A stretch of 64,000 nt of DNA from Paramecium octaurelia (GCA_905182995.1 CAJJDP010000080.1:186001-250000); one strand, 5' to 3'; counted from the stretch's first letter, positions 24,102-36,238 are shown. Numbers and translations are program-made. The notes: generated by a model from the sequence alone, not told the origin.

Positions 24102-25648
24102 TGTCGACTCTTCAAAAAAAAGTTCCTTGGAACTTCTGCGAGATATTTCTATATCTTTACGGATAAAGTTATTGTGAATAAAGTAAAATAGAGAGTAAAT
24201 TCATTTCATAGGAATCGAATCGAAAGAGAACAGATCGTGTTTTTAATTTAGAAAATACTAAGAGAATAGTTTGGAAATACACGTCAGAATAACCAATAAA
24301 ATTGAAGGGAATCACAATTGACAATGAAAATTCACAGTAGGAATACTTTGGTGAAGATGATGTGCTTCGTGAATTAAAAAAACATATTTCTAAGTTATTC
24401 TTTTAGGCTAAGATTCAGGAGGAATATGTGGCTATTCAAGTGATTGGATAGGGAAATTATGCTTTAGTATAAATTTGAATCATTTATTCTTAGGTTCTTG
24501 AATTATAACATTTACACTCAAATCAAAAGTTTGCTTCGAAATGTATAGACAAGAAAAAACTATAGGCAATTGAATAAGGAATGGTAATCAATCAAGTTTA
24601 AATTTATAGGAATCAGTGATGAATGAAATTTAAATAATGAGGATTTTAAGTCCACATGAATAACTCATTAATTTGATAGAGGTCTATGAAGGAGATAATA
24701 ACATATATTTGATAATGGATTTGGCTTAGGGAGGAAGTTTATACAAGGAGATGAAAAATAAGTTGACCCTGTACAGCAGGTAGGAAGTCTAGAAAGTACC
24801 TATTATTATTTAAATTTAAGATTATGTATTAGATATTAACAGGATTATAATATATTCATTCTAAAGGAATCATGCATAGAGATCTAAAACCAGAGAACAT
24901 TCTCTTCAAAGAAAAGGGCAATATAAATGCTTTAACAATTGCTGATTTTGGTTTATCTGTGAAAGTTGATTCATATCCCTACCTCTATCCAAAATGTGGA
25001 ACTCCAGGCTTTGTTGCCCCAGAGGTTGTTAATTTGATGGACAAAGCATAATCCTACACAACAGCATGTGATATTTTTTCAGCTGGGGTTATTTTCCACA
25101 TATTGCTTTTGGGAGAAGGTTTGTTTGTTGGAAATGGACATCAGGAGATTTTGAGAATGAACAAATAATTCTAGGTTGATTTTAGAAGATAAAAATACCA
25201 ATAATTAGATTCGGATGCCAGAGATTTATTGTAAATTTAAATGTTATAATTAGATTTAAGATGATCGCCTAGGATGCTGATCAAAGATTTACAGCAACTC
25301 AATGTCTTAATCATGTCTTTTTTTAAAATGAAATGGCTCCATAATTACTACTAAAAATGTAAGATTATGTTATCAATGTATATTAGGCAAGGGAGTCCTA
25401 CTAAAGAATCTTTTGATCACTATCTAGATACGTACAACAGTCCTGATCAAAAATTAATGAATAAGGATAGCAAGAATTTGTCAATCGTCACTCGCACTCC
25501 CATCTATGCACCCAAGGCTAGCACTCCTGAATTGCCTAAACAAAGATCTATTATGGAAGAACTAAGTCCATTAAGTTCCTTTTCTTTAGATTAGCAACGC
25601 AATGAAACACAAAGAGAAGATTAATTTTAATTTGCTTTTACTAAATGA
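24102..25648 (+). CDS. Protein kinase (CAMK/CDPK-like) with N-terminal PH-like domain, 462 aa
   Basis: Seven exons: 24102-24182, 24212-24466, 24494-24583, 24610-24795, 24821-25230, 25254-25358 and 25387-25648. The six introns are 23-29 nt and the total is 1389 nt. Residues 1-85 ('[20 protein letters not shown]' ... 'NTKRIVWKY') look like a pleckstrin-homology fold. The kinase domain follows: 'IGQGNYALVLELQ', 'FASKCIDKK', 'YLIMDLAQGGSLY', '[13 protein letters not shown]', 'IADFGLSV', '[12 protein letters not shown]' and '[11 protein letters not shown]'. Catalytic K, HRD and DFG are intact, so it should be active. A Ser/Thr/Pro-rich tail ('[15 protein letters not shown]') ends the protein; no EF hands. 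It probably acts in lipid- or calcium-linked signalling (inference). The start is the first ATG after an in-frame TGA. Confidence 0.88.
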
Positions 25649-25736
25649 TTATATTTATATATTGCTATAAAAACAATTTGTATTTGAATATAATAAATAC
25701 AATAATCTATAACATAAAAATAAAGAAATTAGATAA

Positions 25737-27978
25737 TCATAATTGATATTCTTAAATAAGTTTTTACACTTTGTCTTTTAAAATTGGTTTAATTATAAAA
25801 CTTTTGATCCCTAACTTTTCACCCTCTTACTTCAACTTATTATCATCATATCCAGAAACTATGAATATTTTTATGCTAGGTTTAATCTTCAAGATTTATT
25901 CTGAAGCAGTCATGCCATTCATTATAGGCATTTCTAAATCCATAAATATTGCTTAGTAACCAGCACATTATTCATTGCATTTTTTAGTATTTACACTATT
26001 AATAGCATCTAATCCATTAAACGATTTATCAATTGTGGATTTTGTACTAAATATGACAGTTAAACTTACAATTATGCTATTTGCATCTCCAAAATGTTTT
26101 AGGTAAAAACATTATCATCAACTATTAATATATGTTAACATGATGGTTTTGGCTTTCTATCAAGTACTTTTAACGAAAGAATGGGTTCAAAACACTCCAA
26201 ATTTTAGTTTAAAAGATCTTCATCTCCAGAGTAGGTTATTGGAAAATCAATAGAATTGCTATGTTATTCTATTTTAGTTGATGGCACTTTTAAATGAAAA
26301 TCCTAGATATTTAAAGTTAAATAAAATAATGACCCATGATTCTTTTCAGCACTACTGTGAGAAATTACTTGTAAACCTTAATTATTATATGATAACTATT
26401 AGGCGATTTTATTGCTTATCAATAATCCCAAACCAACTCCTTATTCATTGAGCTTTTAATTTTAAGCATCCTTTATTTTGCCAAAAGCCTTAAATAATTT
26501 CTTTTATTGATCCTCTGTAATTCCAATTCCAGAATCTTTTACTCCAACATCCACCAATAATCCTTTTTATTCAAATTATATTATAATTGAACCAAACTAT
26601 GTAAATTTCATAGCATTAGCAATTAAATTAATAAAAATCTATTTCAATCTATTTCTGTCAGTAAATAAAAATAACGGTCTCGTATTTGTTTAAATTTTAA
26701 GATCTATCTTTTTTTATTCTGCTTAGAGTTTAAACATCTCAAGACATTCTTCCCCTAACAGTATTAAATTGAAGGTCTTTAAATTCAAATTAAATGTCTC
26801 CGCTTTGATCTAAGCTAAATCAAGTAAATCATTAGCTAAATTTAACATATAAGCAGCATTTTCTTTAACAATCTAGACACTCTTAAAAAGATGCTTGTTC
26901 TAGAAGGAAGCTTCTTTTAATTCGCTCAGAATGTTAAGCATAACATTTAAAGGAGAACGAAATTCGTGACTTACAAAAGATAGAGTCTTAGACTTTGATT
27001 AGTTAATGTCCAATAGCTCTTTAATATTCTTCCTATGAACCACATCGCGAGCTATGATCAATAAAATATTCTCCCCCCCAAAAGTTATAATTAATTCAAT
27101 CTATTTTTTATTATTTTCTATCTCGAAATTGGTCTCAACAATCATTGCCTCCACTTTTCCATTGATCTCAAATCTAAGTTTCTTTGTTGTGAAACTGTAG
27201 AGCAGACATTTCAAAACTGTATTAAGCTATATTATAGAAAAATGCAGAAATTACTTAAGATGTCATTGATCCATATCCCGGAGATTAGGTAGACATACCA
27301 TTTATCTTAGTATCCTTCTTGGAATCTGAGGAAAGGGAATAAACAGCATTCAATACTGATGCTTTTTTATGGATATTTTTGTATTATTAGGAAGCAAAAC
27401 TCTGTAATAATACTAAAGAACTTCTGGCTAGCATGGGAGATTCATCCTAGAGCACTTCACTTGGCATTTTCTCAAATAGCAGTAGAAGTTCTCGATTTGT
27501 CATCTAAAACATCTTCTTACTCATTTAATTTTAGTATTCCACTTTAAGGTTAGGATATGCAGGATCATCTGATTATTCAAAATGAACTAAAATCACACCT
27601 TCTTAGAGTGCTTCTAAAATCAGATTGAAATCAACATTTTAATGTATGACAGCTTTACTAACAGTTTAAAAGTCTTCCATAATTTCACTCACATGAGAAG
27701 ATGATGATTTTTAAGTAAAACAACGTTTTATTTAATTTTCATTTTAATCAAGAGTTATTCGAAATTGATCTCCTTGTATAGATCTTATTTTTTTTAGCTA
27801 AGGCTCATTTTGACTTTTGTTCTCAAAGAGTAAGAAAACTACAAGTAAAATATGTAATTTGTAGTTTATTAGGCTTAAATATTTCAAATTTAATTTGATA
27901 TTTTTCTCCTGAAATTCTCCTTCAAACTAAAAGCACAGAAAAAGCAATAATAAAAGAGAGTATTTAAAAAATTACCAT
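25737..27978 (-). CDS. Hybrid sensor histidine kinase with receiver domain, 720 aa
   Basis: Exons complement(27937-27978, 27255-27908, 26070-27226, 25737-26046), introns 28, 28 and 23 nt, total 2163 nt. Hydrophobic N-terminus ('YKLHILLVVFLLFEN') suggests one or two membrane helices, then a sensory region of about 250 residues. The transmitter has an H box 'SFVSHEFRSPLN' (His phosphorylation site), N box 'INLIANAMKFT', G1 'DSGIGI' and G2 'GVGLGLLISN'. The receiver has 'HILIVDDN', the phospho-acceptor Asp in 'IFMDLEMPIMNG' and Lys in 'FIIKPI'. All phosphorelay residues are present, so it should autophosphorylate and transfer internally. Two-component proteins are absent from animals but known in ciliates and other protists. 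The first exon and its GTG-type donor are my choice; the true N-terminus could differ. Confidence 0.88.
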
Positions 27979-28832
27979 GATGCTTTTAGATTCTTCTCTT
28001 TATGTAAATCTCCTTAAGCATAAATAATAATTATAAAAACAAAATTTTAATGAACATCATTAATTCCATATCTTAGGGACTCAATTTGGAAAACAATTAA
28101 ATCTGCAAGTATAATGGAGTATTATAATAATAAGTGAAAGAGGCTTTGTTTTGAATAGCATAATATTTCTAAAGTAATTTGCAAAATAAATAGAACCATC
28201 ATAAAAGTGATATATTAGTCTTTCTCTCTATATAACAATAGCAATCGGATAAAATGGAATATGAGCAAAATGATCATTGAAATTTAAAGCCTCCTTGAAG
28301 TTGATAAATTTATTTTCATTTTAATAATAATTATTCTTTGAAAGCATTTATATTATGTAATAAGTTGATTTAAATTTAATTAATCATCCATCGTCGAGAA
28401 TATGGTGTTATGATAAATAATTCAATAAATATTTGATAGGAGCAAGTGAATAATTATTTTTTAGTCAAATTAAGTCAGTAAATAACTATGCAAAATGAAA
28501 GTCCTACTATTATTACAAGTTAACCTATTTAAGGATAGAATGATTCTGCTAAGAACAATATAGAAGGGTGTGCTTAAAAGAAAAGTTATAATTTAATATT
28601 AAAAATACCATTTTTAGTTTAATTATGTATATATATATACGATTTTAATTGTTGATATTATAATTATAATAGAAAAATTGTTAATAAAATTTAAAACTTC
28701 GTCTTCACCTTATTATTTAAAAATATAATTCATTTGCTCTGATTGAGTTTTAATGAATTAACCTCTATGCCAAAGCTCAGAGATACATTGCCTGATGTGA
28801 ATGAATTATAATCATTAATATTTTAATTATAA
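27979..28832. other. Intergenic
   Basis: About 850 bp upstream of the histidine kinase (minus) and downstream of the C2H2 gene (minus). AT-rich with TGA in all frames; nothing recognised. Confidence 0.45.
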
Positions 28833-29474
28833 TCAAAGTAATATTCTCTTATTGTAAGTTTTTTCTAAATTATTTATATATTCTTGATGGTGTATGTAGA
28901 AATCTTCAATGAAATTAGGAGGCAGATTAAAACTGTGTTCTGGCTCCACTTCGTCTTAAAATTTGGCTTCTAATATTTTTTTCTAAAATTTAAACACATT
29001 TAGATTACTGCTAATTCTTCTCTTTCAATTTTTGATCCCCCATTATGTTTTAGTCTTATATGCAAATTCAATGAAATGTCAGTTCCATATATTTTGTCAC
29101 ATTTTTCGTAAGGACACTATTTGGGTATATAAAAAAAAAGTACTTAAAAATCTCTTTTGATGAGGTTGGCAGTTCTACGTTTTTTTTTGGTTTCTTATTT
29201 TTATGGTTAAACGAGGGTGTAATGTTCAGTGATTGATTCCTAACAAAACTCATCAAATCTGGCTTACTTCCAAATAATCAAGGCGTTTAGCCAACTGATT
29301 TAAATCCTAATCTAAATCATCAATATTCCTGGAAATTTGTTAAAAGTTCATCATAAGCTTCTCTATTGTGCTTTTAGTACATGCTGGTGGTTTTTTACCC
29401 AAGAACTCTATTTACTCTTTATCGCTTAACATACTAATTTTCTAAACTATTTATTAAATTGAGGATCGTTGCAT
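28833..29474 (-). CDS. Single C2H2 zinc-finger protein, 186 aa
   Basis: Exons complement(29268-29474, 29144-29239, 29009-29116, 28833-28982), introns 28, 27 and 26 nt, total 561 nt. One classical finger is visible: 'CPYEKCDKIYGTDISLNLHI' followed by RLKH, i.e. C-x4-C-x12-H-x4-H, preceded by a basic stretch ('KKKRRTANLIKRDFQ') that could be a nuclear signal. The N-terminal 69 residues are helical ('STIEKLMMNFQQISR'); the C-terminus is acidic and aromatic ('PPNFIEDFYIHHQEY'). A lone finger of this kind may bind nucleic acid or protein; the target is unknown. Confidence 0.8.
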
Positions 29475-30000
29475 ACTAAGTATTTCTACAATATTTCAAT
29501 ATTATTACTCTAAAATAAAAAACACTAAACCAAGAGAATTGTTTCATTAATAATTAATAATTACAAGGACAAATACTCATAATAACTTTTAGAATAATTT
29601 CCATATGGATTAAGATTAACATTAAACTGTAATCTTAGAAAACAAAGCAACATAATTCGAGCAATATTACAACTACTGATCAATGCCATATAATAATGAA
29701 AAAACCATTTTAAGTAATTATAACTTTATTTCATCAAGAAAACCCAAAGGGATTAATTGATTTAAATACAAGGATGTGATACTATAAATTGTAATAAGCA
29801 CTAATTTTAAGAAGAGTTTCTTTTAAATAGAATTATTCTTGGTTTACAAAGTGATGAACTAAAATAGGCAATTGGACAAGGAGATATATGCCATATAAAT
29901 GATATATAAGAATATATAATAATGAGTCTATTAATTAAGTGGAATAACATATAGATTTAAAAGAAAATGATGTCTAGCTGTATTTTAATAATGATTCTAA
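29475..30000. other. Intergenic
   Basis: About 525 bp. A plus-strand frame between about 29700 and 30080 lacks TGA, but it has no in-frame ATG and antisense-overlaps the next gene, so I do not call it. Confidence 0.4.
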
Positions 30001-31281
30001 TCAATTTGCTATTAATTTTCTCTTAAGTTATCCTAGTTTCGAAGAAATCAAATCGACGGCTACAGCAACGGATCTCTTTTATTTAATTCTAGGTTTATCT
30101 ATATAATGTTAATACCTGCTAGCAGTGTCAGTTTCATATTCTTGTCTCTTCAATCTGCAATCGTTTTCTCTGTTTTCCTTCTCTTTGGATTTGGTGGTAA
30201 TCTTTTGATCCACTTCGAATTTTTCATTTTTAGCTTATTGAATTCTGTTTGATAAGGAATCAATCAAGCCTGGGATAGAAATTAATGATGATAATGATAC
30301 CTTCCATATAGGTTTTGTCTTGATTGGCCTTAACCAATTAATCAGACAAGAGAGTTCTCAAATCCTCATAGGAACTTTATCTGAGATTTTCAGCTTGATC
30401 TTCTCTGATTCTTTCTGATTAAATGTAATTTTCGATTTATTTAAGGATGGACAAGACCTTTCTGGTTAATACTTCGCATTGACTTGGTTCATCGGCTGAA
30501 GTTTATGCTTTGCTAGCCAATTGACTAAGAATTTCAATCATGGATTTATAACCTTCCAAATGAACCTTTAATAGTAATTGTTATTGATTACATGGTGCTT
30601 TAATTTATTGACTTTTTGAGCAACCTAAGCAAATGAAGAGATGCCCTTAGAATCAATATCTTCTTCGACATCTTCATCATTGTATTAGAAACTGAAGTCT
30701 TCTTAAAGGAATGATGGTTAAGGTTATTAGAATCTATTTCTATTCTTGACCAATACATCCAAGTATTTATTGAAGTATCCTTTGACTTAATTAACTCCGA
30801 ATAATGCTTATTCAAGATTGTCTAGAATTGTTTAATAAGTAGCTGATTCCTTTTGTCTCTTTAATGTCTAATAATCTAATTCTGCTTTCAAATCTGCAAT
30901 TTCTAGATTCTTTCTCTCCAAACTCGCAACTGCTTACACTTTCTATGGGTTTAATGAATCCAAATCACTCTTCAAAGTAAGTGAAGTGACAGTGCTTGTA
31001 TTAATTATTTCTGTCAATTGACTCAAAGCAATATCACAGTTTTATTTGAACCTAACAATTCTCTCATCATCTCGTTTTTGTTCTCCTTCTAATGTTTGTT
31101 CTAAATGTTGCATAATATCCACCAAATTAGAGACAACTGGATCATCTGTTTACATCTCCATCTGAATTGTTTGTAAAATAGTTTATCCAAATTGAGTTTC
31201 TTCGAGTTCAGCAATTTAATCATCAAATTCTGTTGCCAGACTGCCCACAATCACCAATACAAGAAGCAATGCTTTTTTCAT
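30001..31281 (-). CDS. Trichocyst matrix protein-like, 398 aa
   Basis: Exons complement(30592-31281, 30301-30565, 30116-30269, 30001-30088), introns 26, 31 and 27 nt, total 1197 nt. It starts with a textbook signal peptide ('MKKALLLVLVIVGSLATEF'), then long alpha-helical coiled-coil segments separated by an acidic break ('YNDEDVEEDIDSKG'). A second helical domain carries two conserved-looking Cys ('SQCEVLTRKVLSIL', 'NDCRLKRQEYETDTAS'), and the tail is basic and helical. This organisation (cleaved precursor, two coiled-coil polypeptides around an acidic linker, few Cys) is that of Paramecium trichocyst matrix proteins, which crystallise in the secretory granule and expand on exocytosis. The match rests on architecture and remembered family features, not on a search. 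Confidence 0.78.
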
Positions 31282-31576
31282 TTTTAATATAATTAACAAT
31301 AAAAATCCGTTTTCCACTCCATTTATTAATATGCTTATATATAAGATAATGTTAAACTTTCAAAGCCATGCACTCATTTCCAGATCATTCTCGTTCCCTC
31401 CTACTAAGTCCTTTACAAATTATTCAATAGCATTATCAGTAAAGAATAGATGAGATACAATAAGGATTACTAAATAACTAATACTAGTAATATCGCTCAA
31501 GAAGAGACTGCCAATTTAAATTCACTATTAAAAGTTCATTTTCTTGCAAAATTTAGAATATAAATTTAATTTTTAA

Positions 31577-31759
31577 ATGAACTCAGAAATAATTGAAGTG
31601 TGTTAACATTAAAAAGACAATATTCTTGTTAAGTTGAAGAATGGTGAAAAGAAATGGTTTAAATTTGATGAGGTTCTCAAGTAACAGCCTAAGATGCTTG
31701 CTCTATGGCTTGAGAAACAAGTATTTTTTAGAGAAGTGGAAGAAGATAAATTATATTGA
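31577..31759 (+). CDS. Small chromo/chromo-shadow-like protein, 60 aa
   Basis: Intronless ATG to TGA, 61 codons. The sequence runs 'EIIEVCQHQKDNILVKLKNG', then 'KKWFKFDEVLKQQPKMLALW' and 'LEKQVFF'. This follows the three-strand plus helix pattern of chromo-shadow domains (hydrophobic strand, LVK-x-K-x-G, WF, then a C-terminal helix near 'LEK'). Free-standing chromo-shadow proteins are plausible chromatin adaptors. Short, with a recognisable fold pattern but no obligatory residues, so confidence is limited. It is divergent from the trichocyst gene, 295 bp away. Confidence 0.42.
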
Positions 31760-32397
31760 TGTGTTTTTGGTTTATTTAAATTCAAAGATAATAATTCAAT
31801 TCTAAATTATCTATTTAATGTCAATAAGCATATTAACAGCATGCTGACATTTGTTCTATAAATTTTGGTATAATATTAATTGATTTTTCAAAAAAGACTG
31901 CCTCATTAATAATTTCCAATTCGAAACTTAAAATTGAGTAAATTCATTTTGAAATTCAACAAATAAAATCCATTATTAAGTTCATTTAATTAATATTTCA
32001 AACAAATTTGCATAATATGAAAAAATCAAATTAATCATATAAACGACACCAAATATAATATCAAAGTTCTGTAATCTTTGCTTAATAATTATTTAATATT
32101 CTATAGGCATTTATAAAATTATTTTTTTGTATAATTAATAAATATTTTCAAAGATTGTAAATTATTTTTAATTAGAGCAAAGATTGTAAGAACAATTTAC
32201 AAAAATCGCTTCTTATTCTGATTTGACGAATAAAGATACATTGATAATGATGATCATATAATTACAAAGTTGAATTACTTAGTTGAAGTCATACTTTGAG
32301 AATGATGATATATGCTATATCATATAATTTATGTTTTTTTTCAATAATATCATTCAAAAATATATCAATTTATTAAAACAACAAAAAATTCTTAGAA
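31760..32397. other. Intergenic
   Basis: About 640 bp, very AT-rich; nothing recognised. Confidence 0.45.
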
Positions 32398-32800
32398 ATG
32401 AAGAAAGAGCAGCATAAAATCACTGAATGCACTTAACCTAAAAGTGCATTAAAAAAACAAATTAAAAAAGGAAATTAGAGTATTTAAGTTCAAAATAACT
32501 TAAGTTTAAAGGTTCGATAGGAAAGGATAAGAAATTAAATAAGGTTCAAAATATGAGATCACTATCAATGATAAAGCAGAATTATTCACATTGAATAGTG
32601 AATAAACTCAAATCGTTAATCTAGATTTATCCAATTCTTCTAAATAAGAGAATACTGAATGTTATACTAAACCTGGCTTAAGGACTTTGAAAAGTTTGGA
32701 ACTCAATTCAAAGGAGGAGGCGTTTTTGAAAATGTTGAGTTATAATTTCGAAAAAAATAAGAGGAAGGGAAAAAGAAAAGAATGTTGCGTTATTTAGTGA
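32398..32800 (+). CDS. Small basic protein ending in a CaaX box, about 133 aa, one frame change
   Basis: ATG 32398 opens 'MKKEQHKITECTQPKSALKK'. From about 32470 the following frame carries the natural continuation 'EIRVFKFKITQVQRFDRKGQ', 'KYEITINDKAELFTL' and the end 'KRKGKRKECCVIQ' before TGA 32798-32800. The terminal Cys-Val-Ile-Gln, preceded by another Cys and a polybasic stretch, is a good CaaX prenylation signal of the kind seen on small membrane-anchored proteins. The two halves are in different frames; one surplus A in the A-run near 32463-32468 would explain it (sequencing error or real frameshift). No intron fits. Function unknown. Confidence 0.5.
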
Positions 32801-33265
32801 AAACAATCACTTATTGTATATATTTATTTTAATTTATCAATAATAATAATATAAATAGAGCCAAAATATTCTTATACTATATATATATATATAATTTTAA
32901 AACTTATAAGAGCAAGCGACTTCTTTAAATAGAATTAGCTACACTTTTGACAACAATTTTATTAAGCATTCTAAATGCTTGAATCTAAAAGAAAATTGCA
33001 CAAAAAGCTGCAATTGCGAAAACTGTAATTTTGTAATAAATATTATTATATTGAAGAATTAAATTTAATGAAATAAACAAATCTAAATCAGTTAAATCAT
33101 TTTACTTTTGATTTTCAGGTATTGATTTTTTTAAATAGTGTCTTTGCATGTCTTGATAGAGTATATCTGTATGTAGACTAAATCATCTGCCATCTTCCAT
33201 GTATAAAATAGTTGAGACATCTAAATTTTATTTATAAAGAATTTAAGAAAATGATTATTCATAAC
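32801..33265. other. Intergenic between convergent genes
   Basis: About 465 bp, AT-rich, with a short (TA)n run near 32880; nothing else seen. Confidence 0.45.
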
Positions 33266-33613
33266 TCATATTTGAGGCATCATCAACTTTAATTATTGTA
33301 TCTATTGCTATAATCCACTAATTAATGCAATCTTCTCTTCCATTTCATTTCGAGAGACTTCAAAATAGTTTGGAATAGTCTTTTTAGATTGAACACGCTT
33401 TGACTCTTTTTTTGAGGTATGGATTTTAAACCATTTTTTCAATACTCTCTTCTTTCTTATTGGTTTTTATCTTGATTTAGGAGGTAAGAGTTTTAAAGAA
33501 ACAGTACAAATATGTTTTAACTGCTGACAGATTGATTCAATTTTTTGATTTTCTGTCATACCAAAATCTAGAATTTAGTTATTCATTATCATCTCATCCC
33601 TAATGATTTGCAT
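33266..33613 (-). CDS. Small basic hypothetical protein, 115 aa
   Basis: Intronless, 116 codons with the stop. The sequence is Lys/Arg-rich in the middle ('PPKSRQKPIRKKRVLKKWFK') with a helical C-terminus ('EMEEKIALISGLQQQIQQLK'). There is no signal peptide or membrane segment, and no recognised family. An alternative start at a downstream in-frame Met is possible. The basic composition would suit a nuclear or nucleic-acid-associated protein, but this is inference only. Confidence 0.5.
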
Positions 33614-34208
33614 ACTATTATGATAAGGAAAATTTTGGAAAATTAAATTATATTAATTTCTATATTACATTTAACAAATCCGTTTTAATATAATTTTAGA
33701 AATTACAGACACTTAGTAAAATGAACTAAACAAGGATATTTCCACAATAAATATAAATATATTTATTATTTGGATTATTAGTTCTATAAAACTTAAGAAT
33801 TATTTAATCAAACTATTAACAACCTAATAGTAGTAAAAGTAAATCTAAAAAACTCATTTTTTACTGCTAATTCAAAGTTTTGCTATAAATTTCTCATTTA
33901 ATCCTTTAATCAAACTGGTTTTCATATAATATTAACTCTATTAAAGAAATTGAAAGCAAGATAATTTTCAATTTTATGCAATTAATACCAAATATAATAA
34001 AATATATATACAGATATACAAAATATTTATAATACTTTATCTTATTTGTTTTTTTAAATTCTGGTGCAACCTCTAAGTTAATATGGCTATTCTACCCTCA
34101 GTCTTGCTATTTTAAATTTTTTATTAGGATTAGAAATCTACATTATAAAAGATGATTATACACTATCAAGGTAGACTGATCAATTTAATTTATAATCAAT
34201 AAATTAAA
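33614..34208. other. Intergenic between divergent genes
   Basis: About 595 bp, AT-rich. An in-frame ATG at 34083 could extend the next gene by 42 codons; otherwise nothing seen. Confidence 0.4.
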
Positions 34209-35753
34209 ATGTAAAAACTCTCTCCATCTGCTCATTCTTAGAGATCTACTCCTACATCAATGAGAAGATTGCACTCCTTCGGAAATTCCAATGGAATTAT
34301 GCTTATGAATTAATATTTCAACTTACCTTTAATATCAAATAAGAGCACAAAAGAATACTAGGGAATTTAATTGATTAAGCCGAATACGATCTCGATGATT
34401 GGAGAATTTGATGATTAAAATTAGTATCATCCCTAAGAGAACAATAAAATCCCAATATAAGCTTTAGTTAGCTTAGGAGAAAAGGCTCCTAATCTGCCTA
34501 ACTACACTCTTTTAGAAAGGTATTATTAGAATAAGGCCATCTCAAAGAAAGGAACAACAGAAAAAAGAAAACTTGTAAGACCATCATAAGAAGCAACAAT
34601 AGAATAGAGACCTCCTATAGTTCAAAAAAAAATTGTACAAAATTTCGACAAGTCAAATGAGAGTTCAAAATATCCTTTAGAGAGAAACTATTATTCAGGA
34701 TAAAGGGAGTAAAATGAAAGCGCACAATACTTTTTATTTCCAGATTTAAATTCAGTGTCTCATCGTTAAAAAAACAGTGAAATCGAGATATTGACTTAAC
34801 GAATCGATAATACCCATAGAAGACTGAAAATTATTTTTCTATCTGTTTTTTTTACTATGGTGATATCAAAATAATTCAGGTATTTATAAAATATATTTTC
34901 TAGATTACTTAAAAAAGAAGAGACATAGCTCATATCGAAACTGAATAAAAAACTCTAGAATTGCCAGAAAATTGTAAACTAAAATGGGGTGAAATTCATA
35001 GAAGAATAATAATATTAATTTGTCTAAATTATATCGAATAAGGTTATTCACTACCTCAATAGTCGAACATATATTAATGAATGCAATTAGATTGATGAAT
35101 TATCTAAACCTATTTAAAGTTTGGATTTTAAGAAAATTAGAATGTACAGCTTTTCAAAATTGATTTACTAAAATTTAGAATTGCTGACTCGATCAAACCA
35201 TTTTCCTGAATTGCTAAAATGCTAATTGATCATTAGTCTTTATAAAACTTCAAGACAATAGACTTCCTTCTTTGTAGGAGAGAGATGTCATTTTTACACA
35301 GCAAATAGAATTCATATCTCAAGGGAAGAGAAATTAGTAATATCAATGGAATATTTACTTTTTTAAATAGTGATTCCCAATTTGATTCAATTAGTTAATA
35401 AGATACCTTAGCATAATGCAAAATGCAAAATTTAAACCTAAAAAATAATAATTATAATTGCCAGTCTACTGCATCAATAATTTATAGATAGATTTTAGAA
35501 TATGAGAAAAGTCAAAAACCCTAATGGTTATATGGTCAATAAACAATTAATTATCTAGTATATGGAGAATGACCTATTTCTTAATGAGATCAAGGTTGCA
35601 TAAAGAACAGGTGATAACAAAAAGGTTCTTGAAGGTCTAGTAGATTAGGAGTAACTCTATTACCTTGAAAATTCAAAGCCATAGTGGAAAGCATAAATGG
35701 ATATCTTGTTTGAAAAGATTTTGTAGAATGTTGACTCTCTAATAAACTTTTGA
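34209..35753 (+). CDS. Hypothetical protein, 506 aa
   Basis: Exons 34209-34879 and 34904-35753 (24-nt intron, total 1521 nt). The N-terminal half is a Ser/Pro/Gln-rich disordered segment ('MQKLSPSAHSQRSTPTSMRR'). The C-terminal half is helical and conserved-looking ('NGVKFIEEQQYQFVQ', 'HFPELLKCQLIISLYKTSRQ', 'QMDILFEKILQNVDSLINF'). A stretch just before the intron reads 'LKIIFLSVFFTMVISKQ', which is oddly hydrophobic for a soluble helix and may be an additional unrecognised intron. An upstream in-frame ATG at 34083 would add 42 residues. No family recognised; the layout of disordered head plus helical tail is common in cortical or centriolar proteins. Confidence 0.6.
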
Positions 35754-35787
35754 TTTTGTTTATGTTAACTAGTTTTATATATATATT

Positions 35788-36238
35788 ATGTTAATAATCG
35801 TTTTTATCTCCTTGATTTTAGTGAATTCGAGTGTGATTCGTAGATCTGAAACGAAGGTGGATGAGTAAGGAAGAAAGTATCATTACAGTGAGAAATATGA
35901 GGAGGAATTTTCATATGAAATTTAGAAGAGATGTTCTGATGATGATTCAGAAGGTTAATTAGAATTTGAAAATGGTATTAAGTCCATAATATTCAGATTT
36001 CAAATATGATGAAGATGTAGATGGTCAAGGAGATGAAAAAAATGCAGATGGAAATGAGGAACTACAACAATAGAGAGATGAGAAATAAAATGACAATGAG
36101 GATGAATATTATAGGGGAGAAGAGAAAGAGCAATTAAAAAGAGAGAAACTGAAACACAAAAGAGAAGTCAAGGAAGTTGATGAATATGTGCTATTACTTT
36201 AAAATGAGAGTTTGAAATTGCATTTGACTGCTAATTGA
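35788..36238 (+). CDS. Secreted or ER-targeted acidic protein, 142 aa
   Basis: Exons 35788-35974 and 35997-36238 (22-nt intron, 429 nt). Starts with a signal peptide ('MLIIVFISLILVNSSVI'). The remainder is highly charged: acidic blocks ('SDDDSEGQLEFEN', 'YDEDVDGQGDEKN') alternating with Lys/Glu helices ('KEQLKREKLKHKREVKEVDE'). No Cys pairs, no transmembrane helix, no ER-retention tail. Such acidic secretory proteins can bind calcium in stores or granules (inference). It begins 34 bp after the previous stop. Confidence 0.65.

Noticed and set aside
29690..30080. Plus-strand frame with protein-like sequence
   Set aside because: No in-frame ATG, a TGA directly upstream, and its 3' part is antisense to the last exon of the trichocyst gene.
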